Shown one piece after another: positions 47,218 through 58,404 of a stretch of 64,000 nt of DNA (positions within the stretch are counted from its first letter, which is position 1; the number at the start of each line of letters is the position of its first letter). Origin of the DNA: Bolinopsis microptera (taxonomy: Eukaryota; Ctenophora; Tentaculata; Lobata; Bolinopsidae); NCBI RefSeq assembly GCF_026151205.1, contig NC_087080.1, forward strand, positions 17,025,337-17,089,336, given 5' to 3'. The notes below the pieces were generated by a model that saw only the letters and a program-made list of their open reading frames with translations, made no database searches and was not told the origin of the DNA. Both the position numbers and the translations under genes were made by a program.

Positions 47218-47544
47218 ATGACCACATCAGAGCTTGCTTGCGTTTACAGCGCCCTCATCCTTCACGACGACGAAGTACCCATCACCGCCGACAAGATCAA
47301 CGCTCTGTGCAAGGCTGCCAACGTAGAAATCGAGCCAATCTGGCCATCACTGTTCGCTAAATGCTTGGGTGACAAAGATGTTGGATCTTTGATCAACGCA
47401 ATCGGAGCCGCCCCAGCTGGTGCTGGTGCCGCCGCCGCTACCGGTGGTGCCACTGAAGTCGCCGCCGAGGCTGAAGCTGAGCCAGAACCTGAATCAGAAG
47501 AGGAAGAATCAGATGATGACATGGGCTTCTCATTATTCGATTAA
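47218..47544 (+). CDS. RPLP1: 60S acidic ribosomal protein P1
   Basis: 108 residues in one exon. Helical dimerisation domain at residues 1-65 ([30 protein letters not shown]), an Ala/Gly-rich hinge at 66-85 and an acidic tail ending [12 protein letters not shown], the conserved C-terminal motif that contacts translational GTPases. P1 pairs with P2 on P0 in the ribosomal stalk. Codon use is more GC-rich than its neighbourhood (many GCC, ATC), consistent with high expression. The start is 17 bases after AATAG or 14 after AGCAG. Confidence 0.95.
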   Translation: MTTSELACVYSALILHDDEVPITADKINALCKAANVEIEPIWPSLFAKCLGDKDVGSLINAIGAAPAGAGAAAATGGATEVAAEAEAEPEPESEEEESDDDMGFSLFD

Positions 47545-47764
47545 TAATTTATCTCTGATGTGTTTTTTAGCTATTTGATATGCTCGTTTTATTTGTTCGC
47601 AACATTATGTCTTAACTTGAATCTGAAAAAATGCTCAATGTTTAAAATTATGAGGATTATTTGACATGAAATTTTGTAATTAGATCTAAATATCAGCCGG
47701 TGAATTGTTTAAAGATTAATAGAGCACCCCAATCTGACTGTCTGTATATCACGTGACAGGAGCT

Positions 47765-50700
47765 ATGAAGTATCTGCAGATAATACTATCTATATTACTA
47801 CCTGTTCTGATAACATTGTTACCTCTCACTCTACCTTTCTTATCCCTGGTAAGTTTAACGTCCCCTTTCATAAGAACTTATCAGTTTTAAGTCTAGTTGC
47901 AAATTTTATCATTAGATCCATTTCTATTCGTAGTTGTTCAACAACTGTAGTTTATCAGATTACTTTTAAGTCTAATGTAACGATATAATAGTCGGCCCCT
48001 GCTTCAAGATATTTACTCATTGTTCGTTTCAGAGCGATGTTGTACTAAGTTGGGTATGTGTAGTAACTCTACTCTCGCTCTACAGCGCCGCATTCCTTTC
48101 TATATGTACTCCACAAATCACCAAACCTGCATCTAGGCAAGTTTCTTACATATTTGGGAAATATTATAGATCGTCATCTTTTGAACGAGGTTTAAACATG
48201 TCAGGAATTTGAATTTGCAACTACTAACTACAAATGTAAAACTCTTCATATTGAACTAATTTGTTGTTCGAGCCGCCCCGGTTATAGCCTTTAAATTTTC
48301 AGGTTAGATAGTATTAAGGCGTATTTCAAGAAGGAGATTCTATTGATCATTGCAACAAATATGATCTTCAGTTACTTCGTATCCGACTGCGTTAATATCT
48401 GGTATGTTAAGTCGATAGAAAACGTTTTCTCCAACTTTCTGAATTGAAAACACACATAAATCGTGTACTTTAAGGATCCCAGTATTGTACTGAAAGTTAG
48501 TCTGCTTTAATAGTGTCACCCATCTTTGATGTTCTGCATTTTCAGGTTTGACGATGTGCTCCAAGTTAACCTCAGCTTGTTTTGGTGCACAGTTACCTCC
48601 CAATATTTCATGTTCGATAGTATTGTGAACTTCAAGTACAAGTATAGTACTTCTGTCGTTAAGGTATACAAATTTATGAAATTTTGCGCACTACAGACTT
48701 GAACTCTTTTTCTTTATGTAAAAGCAACTTTAGTTCGTAGCAGAATCACTTTTGGTTTATGTTGGGGAGTGTACGGTCCTAAGTCAACAAATTTCAGGTT
48801 CATTATTTTGTGATGCCGCGGTTTAGAGAAAACTTAAAAGAAGTCTTGAAGGTACGTTGGATAGTGGCAACCTTTCTCACAAAGGGTCTACAGCACCGTT
48901 TTCTGTAACGCGCGAAAAGGGTCTCAAAGTGGTGTGTTGGAAACGTTCAACACTTTTGTTCTCAAAATTGCGCCGCGCACGCGCAACTTGAACAATTAAC
49001 GCAGCTTTTACCGACTGCGAGCTAGAAATTTCGAAGTCTGAGCCTGAAATGTCATCTTTTACAGGTTCTGAGGTATCCAGCACCTGCTTACATCCTCTTC
49101 TGTAAGTGTTGAAGCTTGTCTGTCTACCCTCTATTGATTTCTATGCCGTAAAACGTATGTCTCTGCCGCAGTACTGGTGAAATTCGGTCTTCATTAGATA
49201 GGGGTCGTTCACATTACGTTATCAATATTTAAGCAATTTTTACCCCCCCCCCCCCCCCCCCCCCCATCCGTAATCAAGACCCAACAACCCCCTCCTGACA
49301 GCAATATTACGTAATCATGGCCTGGACCCCCCTCTCCCCCTTAGACATTTTTCCCTAGAAAACACTTTTCTTTATGTTTCATGTTACCCTGATCATGCTA
49401 TCATGATGAGCCAAAATCATTTTTATGATATCCAGCCAAGCACCTTCTAAACTACTTACTATTATAGCCAGATACCCCCCCCCCCCCCCCCCCCCGTAAG
49501 CATTTGAAAACCCCCCGGCCCCCCCTCGGCTGATTACGTAATATGTGAACGACCCCACACTGTCGAAAATAGCGTTATTGTCCTTTAAGTATTTTATCAG
49601 CTGAACTCAAACTTTTCAGACAAAGACATCACAGCGTTGACTAGTAGTGTTTGTGGCTCACCAACTGAAGAATTATCATTCTACTTTCTGCTTCAACCCA
49701 CTACAATCCTAAACATCCTTATCACATCACTTGCCACCTACACTTTACTTAGTGTTAGCTTCCAAGCCGTCATCCATGTTGCTTCTCAGAGCGCTCTACC
49801 AAAGGTACCATTTCTAAAAGCTCTGAAATTAATAAACCCCCGTAACTAGTGGTAAGTGGAGACCCTAGCTCTACTTCTGATACTTAACCGTGACAGCAGC
49901 AGCACCTATTTTATAGTTTATCTCAAACTACCCACCAGGTTAAAGGTCAAGTCTCGATAGAAAATGTGCAGAAAGTCTCTCCAGTGAGGACGTGAGAATC
50001 CGGCACAGTGCCATTACAGATCTGTTACGAGAGTGCAGCAACAGTTTCACTTCCAGACAAATAACGCTGAGTCTCCAAGATGGGCACCCGGTTATATGGC
50101 ATCTTGTGTACAAGGAGTGGCTGAAAACCTTGTACTTATTCAACAAGTCCGTCGGAGAGAAACCCGTTTCAGCCCCAAATACTGAGTTCGCCAAGACAGA
50201 GACAGTAAAACCTGTTGGGAGGGCCCTGGTTGAGGAGAAACCGACGCAACTTTTCTCATTAAAAGAGCCTAGCTCCCCAATAATTGAGCAAACTAAACAG
50301 GCAGTGGCGAGCAAGATCTCTAAGGTTCTATCGGATGTTGGGAACGATGCTTTAGTTAGTTTCAGAAAGAGTGCCAAAGACTACCTTGTTGGTAGTAGAT
50401 TAGGTGAGACTTTTCCTTCTAGTACTCTGCTACCTGTTATACTGTTATAGTCTGCAATGTCAGCTGTTCTTCTTACAGGATATCACTTGTACGTTTAGTT
50501 TAATCCTTATAGTTTTCACATATTTTCATCACGTTTAGCATGTCTAACTTAATGTGTTCAGGGAAGTACCTTCTGACGGAACAGGCAGAGATAGTGTCTG
50601 AGAATAAGTTGAAAGATCTCGGTTTCATGGTCCACGGGTCGGCTCTCTGTGAAATCCTGTGTTGTGTGGCCCCGTCCGAAGATAAGTACGGGGTTGTTCA

Positions 50701-51087
50701 ACTCGTCCTGCCAGAGATATTGAATACTGTCTCTGCTACTCTTAAATCTATCGACCAGGTATGTGCTTAAAAGTTATCCCAGTTTTCAAATGGAATGTAG
50801 CATTTTGTGAAAAGTTTCTTTTTGCCGTACCAGTGTCCAAAAGATGATTCACTGCACGTACCTGTCAAAGATATGCAGTACCAGATTATGAGCATATTAT
50901 CACCAGACTAACGTCTAACCCACATAATCACCAGGTTCCTATAGTCGGCAGCACAGTATCTCACTCCCAGCTAAAGAGATCTCTACACCTCTTCCTGCAC
51001 CATGTTATAAACACTTACCAGACCAGCATCTTCAATCTGACCCTCAGCAGCGAGACTACAACACTACTGCAGCAGTGCTGCATCTGA
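47765..51087 (+). CDS. NDC1: Nucleoporin NDC1 (transmembrane nuclear pore protein)
   Basis: Eleven exons: 47765-47848, 48033-48136, 48303-48401, 48546-48663, 48798-48851, 49065-49101, 49620-49804, about 49939-50403, 50562-50758, 50834-50857, 50935-51087; about 500 residues against about 670 in vertebrates. The N-terminal part is hydrophobic, with TM-like stretches in exons 1-4 and 7 (LQIILSILLPVLITLLPLTL; LLIIATNMIFSYFVSDCVNI W). The C-terminal part matches the NDC1 cytosolic domain: IRHSAITDLL, QDGHPVIW, and exon 9 EDKYGVVQLVLPEILNTVSA T, then VGSTVSHSQLKRSLHLFLHH. Phases agree at all junctions except before exon 8, where a one-base discrepancy near 49965 is needed. The second intron has a GC donor (TCTAG/GCAAGT). 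NDC1 anchors pores in the nuclear envelope. Its stop codon (51085) falls inside the first unit of the 54-bp minisatellite. Confidence 0.85.
49201..49556. mobile_element. MITE in NDC1 intron 6, TIR GGGGTCGTTCACAT
   Basis: Left end GGGGTCGTTCACATTACGTT ATC; right end GATTACGTAATATGTGAACG ACCCC, its inverted copy with a one-step indel (ACATTACGT versus ACATATTACGTAA). Inside are two C runs of over 20 bases (49244-49265 and 49478-49495) in the same orientation. About 356 bp, no coding capacity. Target duplication not clear (flanks GATA and ACAC). Confidence 0.75.
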
Positions 51088-52874
51088 AGTGTTGTCCTCA
51101 GCAGCGAGACTACAACACTACTGCAGCAGTGCTGTATCTGAAGTGTTGTCCTCAGCAGCGAGACTACAACACTACTGCAGCAGTGCTGCATCTGAAGTGT
51201 TGTCCTCAGCAGCGAGACTACAACACTACTGCAACAGTGCTGCATCTGAAGTGTCACCCTCAGCAGCGAGACTACAACTCTACTGCAGCAGTGCTGCATC
51301 TGAAGTGTTGTCCTCAGCAGCGAGACTACAACACTACTGCAACAGTGCTGCATCTGAAGTGTCACCCTCAGCAGCGAGACTACAACACTACTGCAGCAGT
51401 GCTGTATCTGAAGTGCTGTCCTCAGCAGCGAGACTACAACACTACTGCAGCAGTGCTGCATCTGAAGTGTTGTCCTCAGCAGCGAGACTACAACACTACT
51501 GCAGCAGTGCTGCATCTGAAGTGTTGTCCTCAGCAGCGAGACTACAACACTACTGCAGCAGTGCTGCATCTGAAGTGTTGTCCTCAGCAGCGAGACTACA
51601 ACACTACTGCAACAGTGCTGCATCTGAAGTGTTGTCCTCAGCAGCGAGACTACAACACTACTGCAGCAGTGCTGCATCTGAAGTGTTGTCCTCAGCAGCG
51701 AGACTACAACTCTACTGCAACAGTGCTGCATCTGAAGTGTTGTCCTCAGCAGCGAGACTACAACACTACTGCAGCAGTGCTGCATCTGAAGTGTTGTCCT
51801 CAGCAGCGAGACTACAACACTACTGCAGCAGTGCTGCATCTGAAGTGTTGTCCTCAGCAGCGAGACTACAACACTACTGCAGCAGTGCTGCATCTGAAGT
51901 GTTGTCCTCAGCAGCGAGACTACAACACTACTGCAGCAGTGCTGCATCTGAAGTGTTGTCCTCAGCAGCGAGACTACAACACTACTGCAGCAGTGCTGCA
52001 TCTGAAGTGTTGTCCTCAGCAGCGAGACTACAACACTACTGCAGCAGTGCTGCATCTGAAGTGTTGTCCTCAGCAGCGAGACTACAACACTACTGCAGCA
52101 GTGCTGCATCTGAAGTGTTGCCCTCAGCAGCGAGACTACAACACTACTGCAGCAGTGCTGCATCTGAAGTGTTGCCCTCAGCAGCGAGACTACAACACTA
52201 CTGCAGCAGTGCTGCATCTGAAGTGTTGTCCTCAGCAGCGAGACTACAACTCTACTGCAGCAGTGCTGCATCTGAAGTGTTGTCCTCAGCAGCGAGACTA
52301 CAACACTACTGCAGCAGTGCTGCATCTGAAGTGTTGTCCTCAGCAGCGAGACTACAACACTACTGCAGCAGTGCTGCATCTGAAGTGTTGTCCTCAGCAG
52401 CGAGACTACAACACTACTGCAGCAGTGCTGCATCTGAAGTGTTGTCCTCAGCAGCGAGACTACAACACTACTGCAGCAGTGCTGCATCTGAAGTGTTGTC
52501 CTCAGCAGCGAGACTACAACACTACTGCAGCAGTGCTGCATCTGAAGTGTTGTCCTCAGCAGCGAGACTACAACACTACTGCAGCAGTGCTGCATCTGAA
52601 GTGTCACCCTCAGCAGCGAGACTACAACACTACTGCAACAGTGCTGCATCTGAAGTGTTGTCCTCAGCAGCGAGACTACAACACTACTGCAGCAGTGCTG
52701 CATCTGAAGTGTTGTCCTCAGCAGTGAGACTACAACACTACTGCAACAGTGCTGCATCTGAAGTGTTGTCCTCAGCAGCGAGACTACAACTCTACTGCAG
52801 CAGTGCTGCATCTGAAGTGTCACCCTCAGCAGCGAGACTACAACTCTACTGCAGCAGTGCTGCATCTGAAGTGT
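51041..52874. repeat. 54-bp minisatellite, 34 copies, derived from the last NDC1 codons
   Basis: Unit: CCTCAGCAGCGAGACTACAA, CACTACTGCAGCAGTGCTGC and ATCTGAAGTGTTGT. The first unit is coding: in the NDC1 frame it ends LSSETTTLLQQCCI and the stop TGA. Later units repeat those codons and the stop downstream, so they would be 3'UTR. Common variants are CAACAGTGC, CACCC for TGTCC, and CAACTCTAC. Each unit holds the near-palindrome TGCAGCAGTGCTGCA. Since 54 is a multiple of three, other frames on both strands stay open for 550-630 codons; I regard these as artefacts. Confidence 0.95.
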
Positions 52875-53309
52875 TAATGTTTGACCTAAGAGTTGTTTTC
52901 TGCTCATTAGAAAATCAACAAGTCTAACCTGAAAAACTTCTCACTGGAACTTTTTTAATTGATTTCATCTCTATGGTAACGGGTTGTGCTTCTCAAAATT
53001 CTCAACATTTCGGATGACGTGTTTTATTCTATTTTAACTCAATTTATTTGTATTTTGTAAATTATTTGTTAAGAAATTTTACCGTATATAACGAATTTAA
53101 TTTTTTGGTAATCTGAGTAAGTTTCTTTATTTTCTTAGTATTGCTTTAACATGCTACGTCAGTACTGTAGACTGGAACTAAGATCAGTAATGTAAAACAG
53201 TGGCCTCCCCCCGGAAGGTGCTGGCTTGAGATTCCTCAAGCCAGAGTTATAGGCAGTATCTCTGTAATAAGATAGTTAAAGTTTCAATACTGATATTTGG
53301 CAGCCTTTC

Positions 53310-53642
53310 TTGTCGCTGCAATTAGTCAAATGTCTGGCGCCGGTAAGCAACATCTTTATTAAAGGGAACAAGGAAAGTCCTCATTCCTGGCCCATAATGT
53401 CTATCTTTGTCGGAATAGTGTATCAAATGTCTACAGCGTTAAACTTTGTCACTCTTCTCCCAACATTGTTTGCTAAATACGACAGTCTACGAGCTAAAAG
53501 TACAGCTTTAGTAGTACTAACAATGAATAGTATTACAATTCCTCCATTCCAGGCTCTAGTGATGTTATCACCAGTTCAGTTCACTGCACGAGCGGCAGAC
53601 CCACAAAAGGCATCTGTTGATTATACTAATAGCACTAAATAA
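53310..53642 (+). CDS. Possible terminal exon of a membrane protein (unrecognised)
   Basis: The frame contains two hydrophobic stretches (IMSIFVGIVYQMSTALNFVT LLPTLF and ALVVLTMNSITIPPFQALVM LSPV) and a hydrophilic end (AADPQKASVDYTNSTK), followed within a few bases by AACAATAAAG, a possible polyadenylation signal. The start given is a non-ATG codon, so this may be a 3' exon whose partners I cannot place, or chance. I do not recognise the family. Confidence 0.25.
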   Translation: MSLQLVKCLAPVSNIFIKGNKESPHSWPIMSIFVGIVYQMSTALNFVTLLPTLFAKYDSLRAKSTALVVLTMNSITIPPFQALVMLSPVQFTARAADPQKASVDYTNSTK

Positions 53643-54089
53643 AACAATAAAGACCGAAATAATAATAATTAAAATATTTTACGAAGATGAAAAGTAAAAC
53701 TTAAAAGTTAACCCGATTAACTTATTACACCGTTTATTGCATTTTACGTTCAATAGATTAGCTTCACTTATACAGTTCGCTTATACAGTACGTATCAGTA
53801 CGTAATATTAGTCCAATAACATGACCCAATCCACCGTAGGCAGTGGGGTTACTTAAACGCTAATACGAACGTCCCTAGTTTGCACCTAAAGGTTCAAACA
53901 ATAGCTTCAACTGCGTCCTGGTGCTGGTGTCCTTCACATAAAGGACCTGTTGCTAGACCCCTCTTATCTTGCTAGACCCCTATTACCACACCTGCAGCTG
54001 TTTATCTCGTTAATATAAAGACTAAAGAGCTGCCCCTTTGACCAGCTCCTGTGGCCCAGGAGTTTCTTATCAGTAGCGCTTAAGAATCC
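53643..54089. other. Intergenic; no gene seen
   Basis: Short imperfect repeats only (ACAGTTCGCTTATACAGTACG; GCTAGACCCCT twice near 53953-53980). Confidence 0.4.
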
Positions 54090-54097
54090 CTGTCATT

Positions 54098-54975
54098 TAG
54101 GGACTACGGGTGGAAGATGAATAATTGATATTCCAACAGCAACTTGTTCCCTGCATTGTGCTGATTCCGGGAAGCATTCTGTTTACGCTCTCATCATTCT
54201 GTAGGATGAGATATCGTTCATTTAAAATTGGGTAATTATAGGCCTGTCAAGGATTGCAGCCTAATTAAGAGCTGATCAATTGCAGCTAGTTGTGCCATAT
54301 AAGGGATAACTGAGGTCACGTGACATTCAGTCCTATCACGTGACCGCTAATCCTATCACGTGACCTTGATTCGTAAAGCCTCGGGCACGTGATCACATTC
54401 GTAACGTGTCGTATGCCGACTAGGAGATTTTGTGACGTCACCAGAGCTGAAGCTACTTGATCAGGCCTTATATGGAATAATATCGTGTATCGGGTGTAAT
54501 TGGACCTAATTAGAGCAGCTGAGCGCTCAATTATAGCAGCATCTGGTACCACCTTCTGAAACCCAGCAGACAGCTGGCCCAGAGAATCGAAATTAGAAGG
54601 ATTTTTTATTGATGGAAATCGAAGCGGAAACCTTGTAACCCTATGTTTTCGATGACGCCGAACAAGATTAAACAGGTTATAATTGTCCTACTCTCGTGTA
54701 AATTGCTCTAAAACGTGATTGAAATTTTAATGATGCTATCAACTGTAATACAGTTTTTACATTAAGCTGAGCGGCGTAACGGCTGGCATTCCTGGGCCGC
54801 ACTCATCCCAGATTGTCATTCCGCCGCAGCTTCAATTTTTATGAATATTACAGCCTGGGGTCCCCAGGTAACGACTGGAACCGCTATATCTGCCTAATCT
54901 CAGTTATTGTAAATAACGAAGCCTGTGATCCGCACATCAGGCATTGAACGGGCTTGAATTGAACGTCGTGTTATT
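54098..54975. repeat. Left long inverted repeat arm
   Basis: Alignable to the reverse complement of 57525-58404. Differences are sparse (for example GCAACTTG versus GCATCTTG near the outer end, and GCAGCTAG versus GCGCTAG). An identical 78-codon open frame appears in both arms purely because of this identity. Confidence 0.85.
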
Positions 54976-55369
54976 ACTATGAGAAAAATCATAGTATCGG
55001 GTAAATTTTTTCAAAATGCACTTGAATGTCATCAATTTGATTAAGTTATCATAAGTTGAATAGCTGGCGCATTTACAGTGCTACGTTTTCAATTATTCTA
55101 CGAACACTTGGAATTAAAATCTATATATATATATTGCATTGTTTAATACTTATAATCAAGATTCCTAAGTTCAGTGTGTGGACGAAGTATAGCGATGGAA
55201 TCACTAACATATTTATGACTGTTTGATATTTCTTTGCTGCAGTCTGCATATCATCCAGAGAAAGCTAATTTTAAAGAAGTAGTCTCGAAATTTTCGGGAA
55301 TAAACTCAATATTGTGAAACATCATACAAAATATTATATAACGAGTGTTCTCTTTTAATAAATCATTTC

Positions 55370-57275
55370 ATTAGTTTTTTGAACTTCCTCTGTTTTCCTG
55401 GATTTTGTTGCCTATCCTCAGAGACAACAATATGGTGCCCTGCTTTCATGTCTTTGTTAGCACACTTCAGCTTTGATTCTGTCATCAGTGCCACCGCTCT
55501 TTCGACTGCTTGCTGGTGGCAGGGATATTTCGTCACCAAAGGTGATTCAATGAACCTGTCGAATTGATCAGGATCAGAGGGATGCACTCTTACTACCGAT
55601 GGAATAGTGACAGCAGCCCACTTCAGCTCTTCTGAAATATAACTTGTTATCATAAACTTTCCTTTTTAAATTCAATACCATCCGTATTGTTTTCACTTTG
55701 ATCTTATAGCTTTGAATACAAACGTATGTCAATAACTTTATTAATACAATAATATAATATTTTAATAGTTACGTCATAGTTAATACAATTTGAAATGAAC
55801 TTACTGCATGCAGTTTTGTAACAGAGACCAAATAAATGGTACGGCATAAATACGAAACAGATTTTATTTAGTTAGATGAACTTACTGAATGGGGTCGACA
55901 TCGTCAGGAGTTGAGGAACAGCTAGGCTGGTTGTAATCTGCTGCTAATCCAGTTATATTCCCGGAGTTCGAAGAGGATGGTGACTGTTCAGGAGATCTCA
56001 CTCTTGTGGAAAGATTGGTCAACCTGTCCCGCATATTCCTGAAAAGAATGAATTCTAGATTATTTAGTTGATTTAAATATTATATATTATACATCTTAAT
56101 CTAGTTCCGGTGAACCTGCATCCACTCTGATTCTAACATAGACTCCCTTCCGACCGATTTACTTTTACTTATTATTCCTGACATCACTTTAAAGCTTTAC
56201 TGAGTAAACATTACATCTATCAATGAACTAATCTTGATTCGAGAATCGAGAGAGATATTATTTAAGAATTTTAGATATATCAGAGCATGTGTATAATCTA
56301 TCAGTCTTATCCGCTCCCAGTATCTTATCTTAATATATTATCTTAATATTATCTTAATAATATAACTTACTGTAATGGATCAGGAACATGGGGATCAGGT
56401 ACATGGTGATCGTCTGCAGCACGATCTCTACCAAGAAGGAACTCCTTGTCCAAGAAGGAGTCAAAATTTTCAATCGTTTCCCTTTTCCGCATGTTCTTAC
56501 GCTTTTTCAATTTGTCGTAGAGGCCCTTGATCTTCCTGAATTATAATTTCATTAATATTGTCATTTCAAAATAAAATGAAAACAATTTTTCTTACCTTGT
56601 TGCCAGAACTAAAAGGGCTGTCATTGCTAGATGAATATCATGAGATCACTGACGGGATCATCGTCGACGTGGCTGGATCGGCAATATACTGCAGTCTCGT
56701 GTGAAATATTGCTCTGGCCAGCATGAAGTGCAGTCTTTGCTCAATTAAATGTAGAAAGTTTCTAAATTACATTACTGTAAGAGAAACTAAGTGCCTAATA
56801 TAAATATGCATACAGTACAACTACAGATTGTTCAATGTTCATGAATCATTGGTTTCATGGTTTTAAACATTATATACATCTGTAGATTAATTTATGAAAG
56901 ATCGATCGGCTATATTTCTCTTATTTTCCCAGCAAAAAATATATGTTTGAAACCGGACTGATGTATCGTGAACAGCCTGTAGGGTAAATACCTAAAAAAC
57001 ACTAGCACTCACTTGACAATATTGCAAGGCTGAAAGAAGTCCGTTTGCCTGTACATTTCGATGGTACTGTAATGACTTAATATCAAACTTGAAACCTCGG
57101 CCAGCATTAAATCTACATGAGTCGCATGGTTTTCCTTGCGGCTCAAAAGAAAACGAAGGATGTCCTTGTTTGTCGAAGGACTGTGACATGGAAGGCTGTC
57201 ACACGTTCCATCAATAAAATCGGACAACTTCATTGCAATATTGAGAAAACTATTTGAGAAATGATCACTATTCAT
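55370..57275 (-). CDS. Multi-exon gene carried by the long-TIR element, uncharacterised family
   Basis: Minus-strand exon candidates with GT-AG borders: 57275 to about 57010 (MNSDHFSNSFLNIAMKLSDF ... DFFQPCNIVK, donor GTGAGT); 56640 to about 56610 (MTALLVLATR, donor GTAAGA); 56535 to about 56373 (KIKGLYDKLKKRKNMRKRE, FLDKEFLLGRD, donor GTAAGT); 56040 to about 55889 (NMRDRLTNLSTRVRSPEQSP, donor GTAAGT); 55633 to about 55370 (EELKWAAVTIPSVVRVHPSD, KYPCHQQAVERAVALMTESK). By recall, the PCHxQAVERxVxLxTE motif marks an uncharacterised metazoan family also hinted at by the fragment at 29984-30181. I cannot verify that these exons form one mRNA; exon 1 may belong to a separate transcript. Transposase function is possible by position but not shown. 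Confidence 0.4.
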
Positions 57276-57524
57276 ATAGCGGTGTTACATTGATTTTAGT
57301 TACGTTGCAATTTTACTCGACTCTTATCAGTTCACTTCTTATCAGCGCGATCGCAGTAAGTTTTACTGTGTGCAACAGTTACATAACTGTAACTGTATAA
57401 TACACATAACATTAACTCTGTAATGCACTTCAAACTGCAGTATAAAGAGTACGCACTTCGCACAAATGACAAGAAGGTAATAGTAATACGATTTTTGGTA
57501 TTAATATCTTAATATTAATAACAC

Positions 57525-58404
57525 GGCTTGTTCGATTCAAGCCCGTTCAATGTGGTCAATACCTGATGTGCGGATCACAGGCTTCGTTATTTACAATAAC
57601 TGAGATTAGGCAGATATAGCGGTTCCAGTCGTTACCTGGGGACCCCAGGCTGTAATATTCATAAAAATTGAAGCTGCGGCGGAATGACAATCTGGGATGA
57701 GTGCGGCCCAGGAATGCCAGCCGTTACGCCGCTCAGCTTAATGTAAAAACTGTATTACAATTGATAGCATCATTAAAATTTCAATCACGTTTTAGAGCAA
57801 TTTACACGAGAGTAGGACAATTATAACCTGTTTAATCTTGTTCGGCGTCATCGAAAACATAGGGTTACAAGGTTTCCGCTTCGATTTCCATCAATAAAAA
57901 ATCCTTCTAATTTCGATTCTCTGGGCCAGCTGTCTGCTGGGTTTCAGAAGGTGGTACCAGATGCTGCTATAATTGAGCGCTCAGCTGCTCTAATTAGGTC
58001 CAATTACACCCGATACACGATATTATTCCATATAAGGCCTGATCAAGTAGCTTCAGCTCTGGTGACGTCACAAAATCTCCTAGTCGGCATACGACACGTT
58101 ACGAATGTGATCACGTGCCCGAGGCTTTACGAATCAAGGTCACGTGATAGGATTAGCGGTCACGTGATAGGACTGAATGTCACGTGACCTCAGTTATCCC
58201 TTATATGGCACAACTAGCGCAATTGATCAGCTCTTAATTAGGCTGCAATCCTTGACAGGCCTATAATTACCCAATTTTAAATGAACGATATCTCATCCTA
58301 CAGAATGATGAGAGCGTAAACAGAATGCTTCCCGGAATCAGCACAATGCAGGGAACAAGATGCTGTTGGAATATCAATTATTCATCTTCCACCCGTAGTC
58401 CCTA
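57525..58404. repeat. Right long inverted repeat arm
   Basis: Reverse complement of the left arm. The inner boundary is ragged: GGCTTGAA(T/C)(T/C)GAAC and GTGTTATTA are shared, then the sequences part. Confidence 0.85.

Larger units (their letters stand above)
54098..58404. mobile_element. 4.3-kb element with about 880-bp terminal inverted repeats and 8-bp TSD
   Basis: Ends are TAGGGACTACGGGTGGAAGA (54098 onward) and its inverted copy finishing at 58404. CTGTCATT lies immediately outside both ends (54090-54097 and 58405-58412), a perfect 8-bp target duplication. The inverted arms stay alignable to about 54975 on the left and 57525 on the right, with few differences. An 8-bp duplication and TAGGG ends suit hAT, but arms this long are unusual for hAT and the internal gene is not obviously a hAT transposase. 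The arms contain four CACGTG-type sites (TCACGTGAC near 54317, 54337, 54356 and GCACGTGATC near 54386). Confidence 0.85.

Noticed and set aside
51015-52927. Open frames of 550-630 codons on both strands across the 54-bp array
   Set aside because: They exist because the unit is 18 codons long; the genuine NDC1 frame stops in the first unit.
54316-58187. Duplicated 78-codon frame (MVPDAAIIERSA type) on opposite strands
   Set aside because: Mirror image produced by the long inverted repeats; covers noncoding arm sequence.
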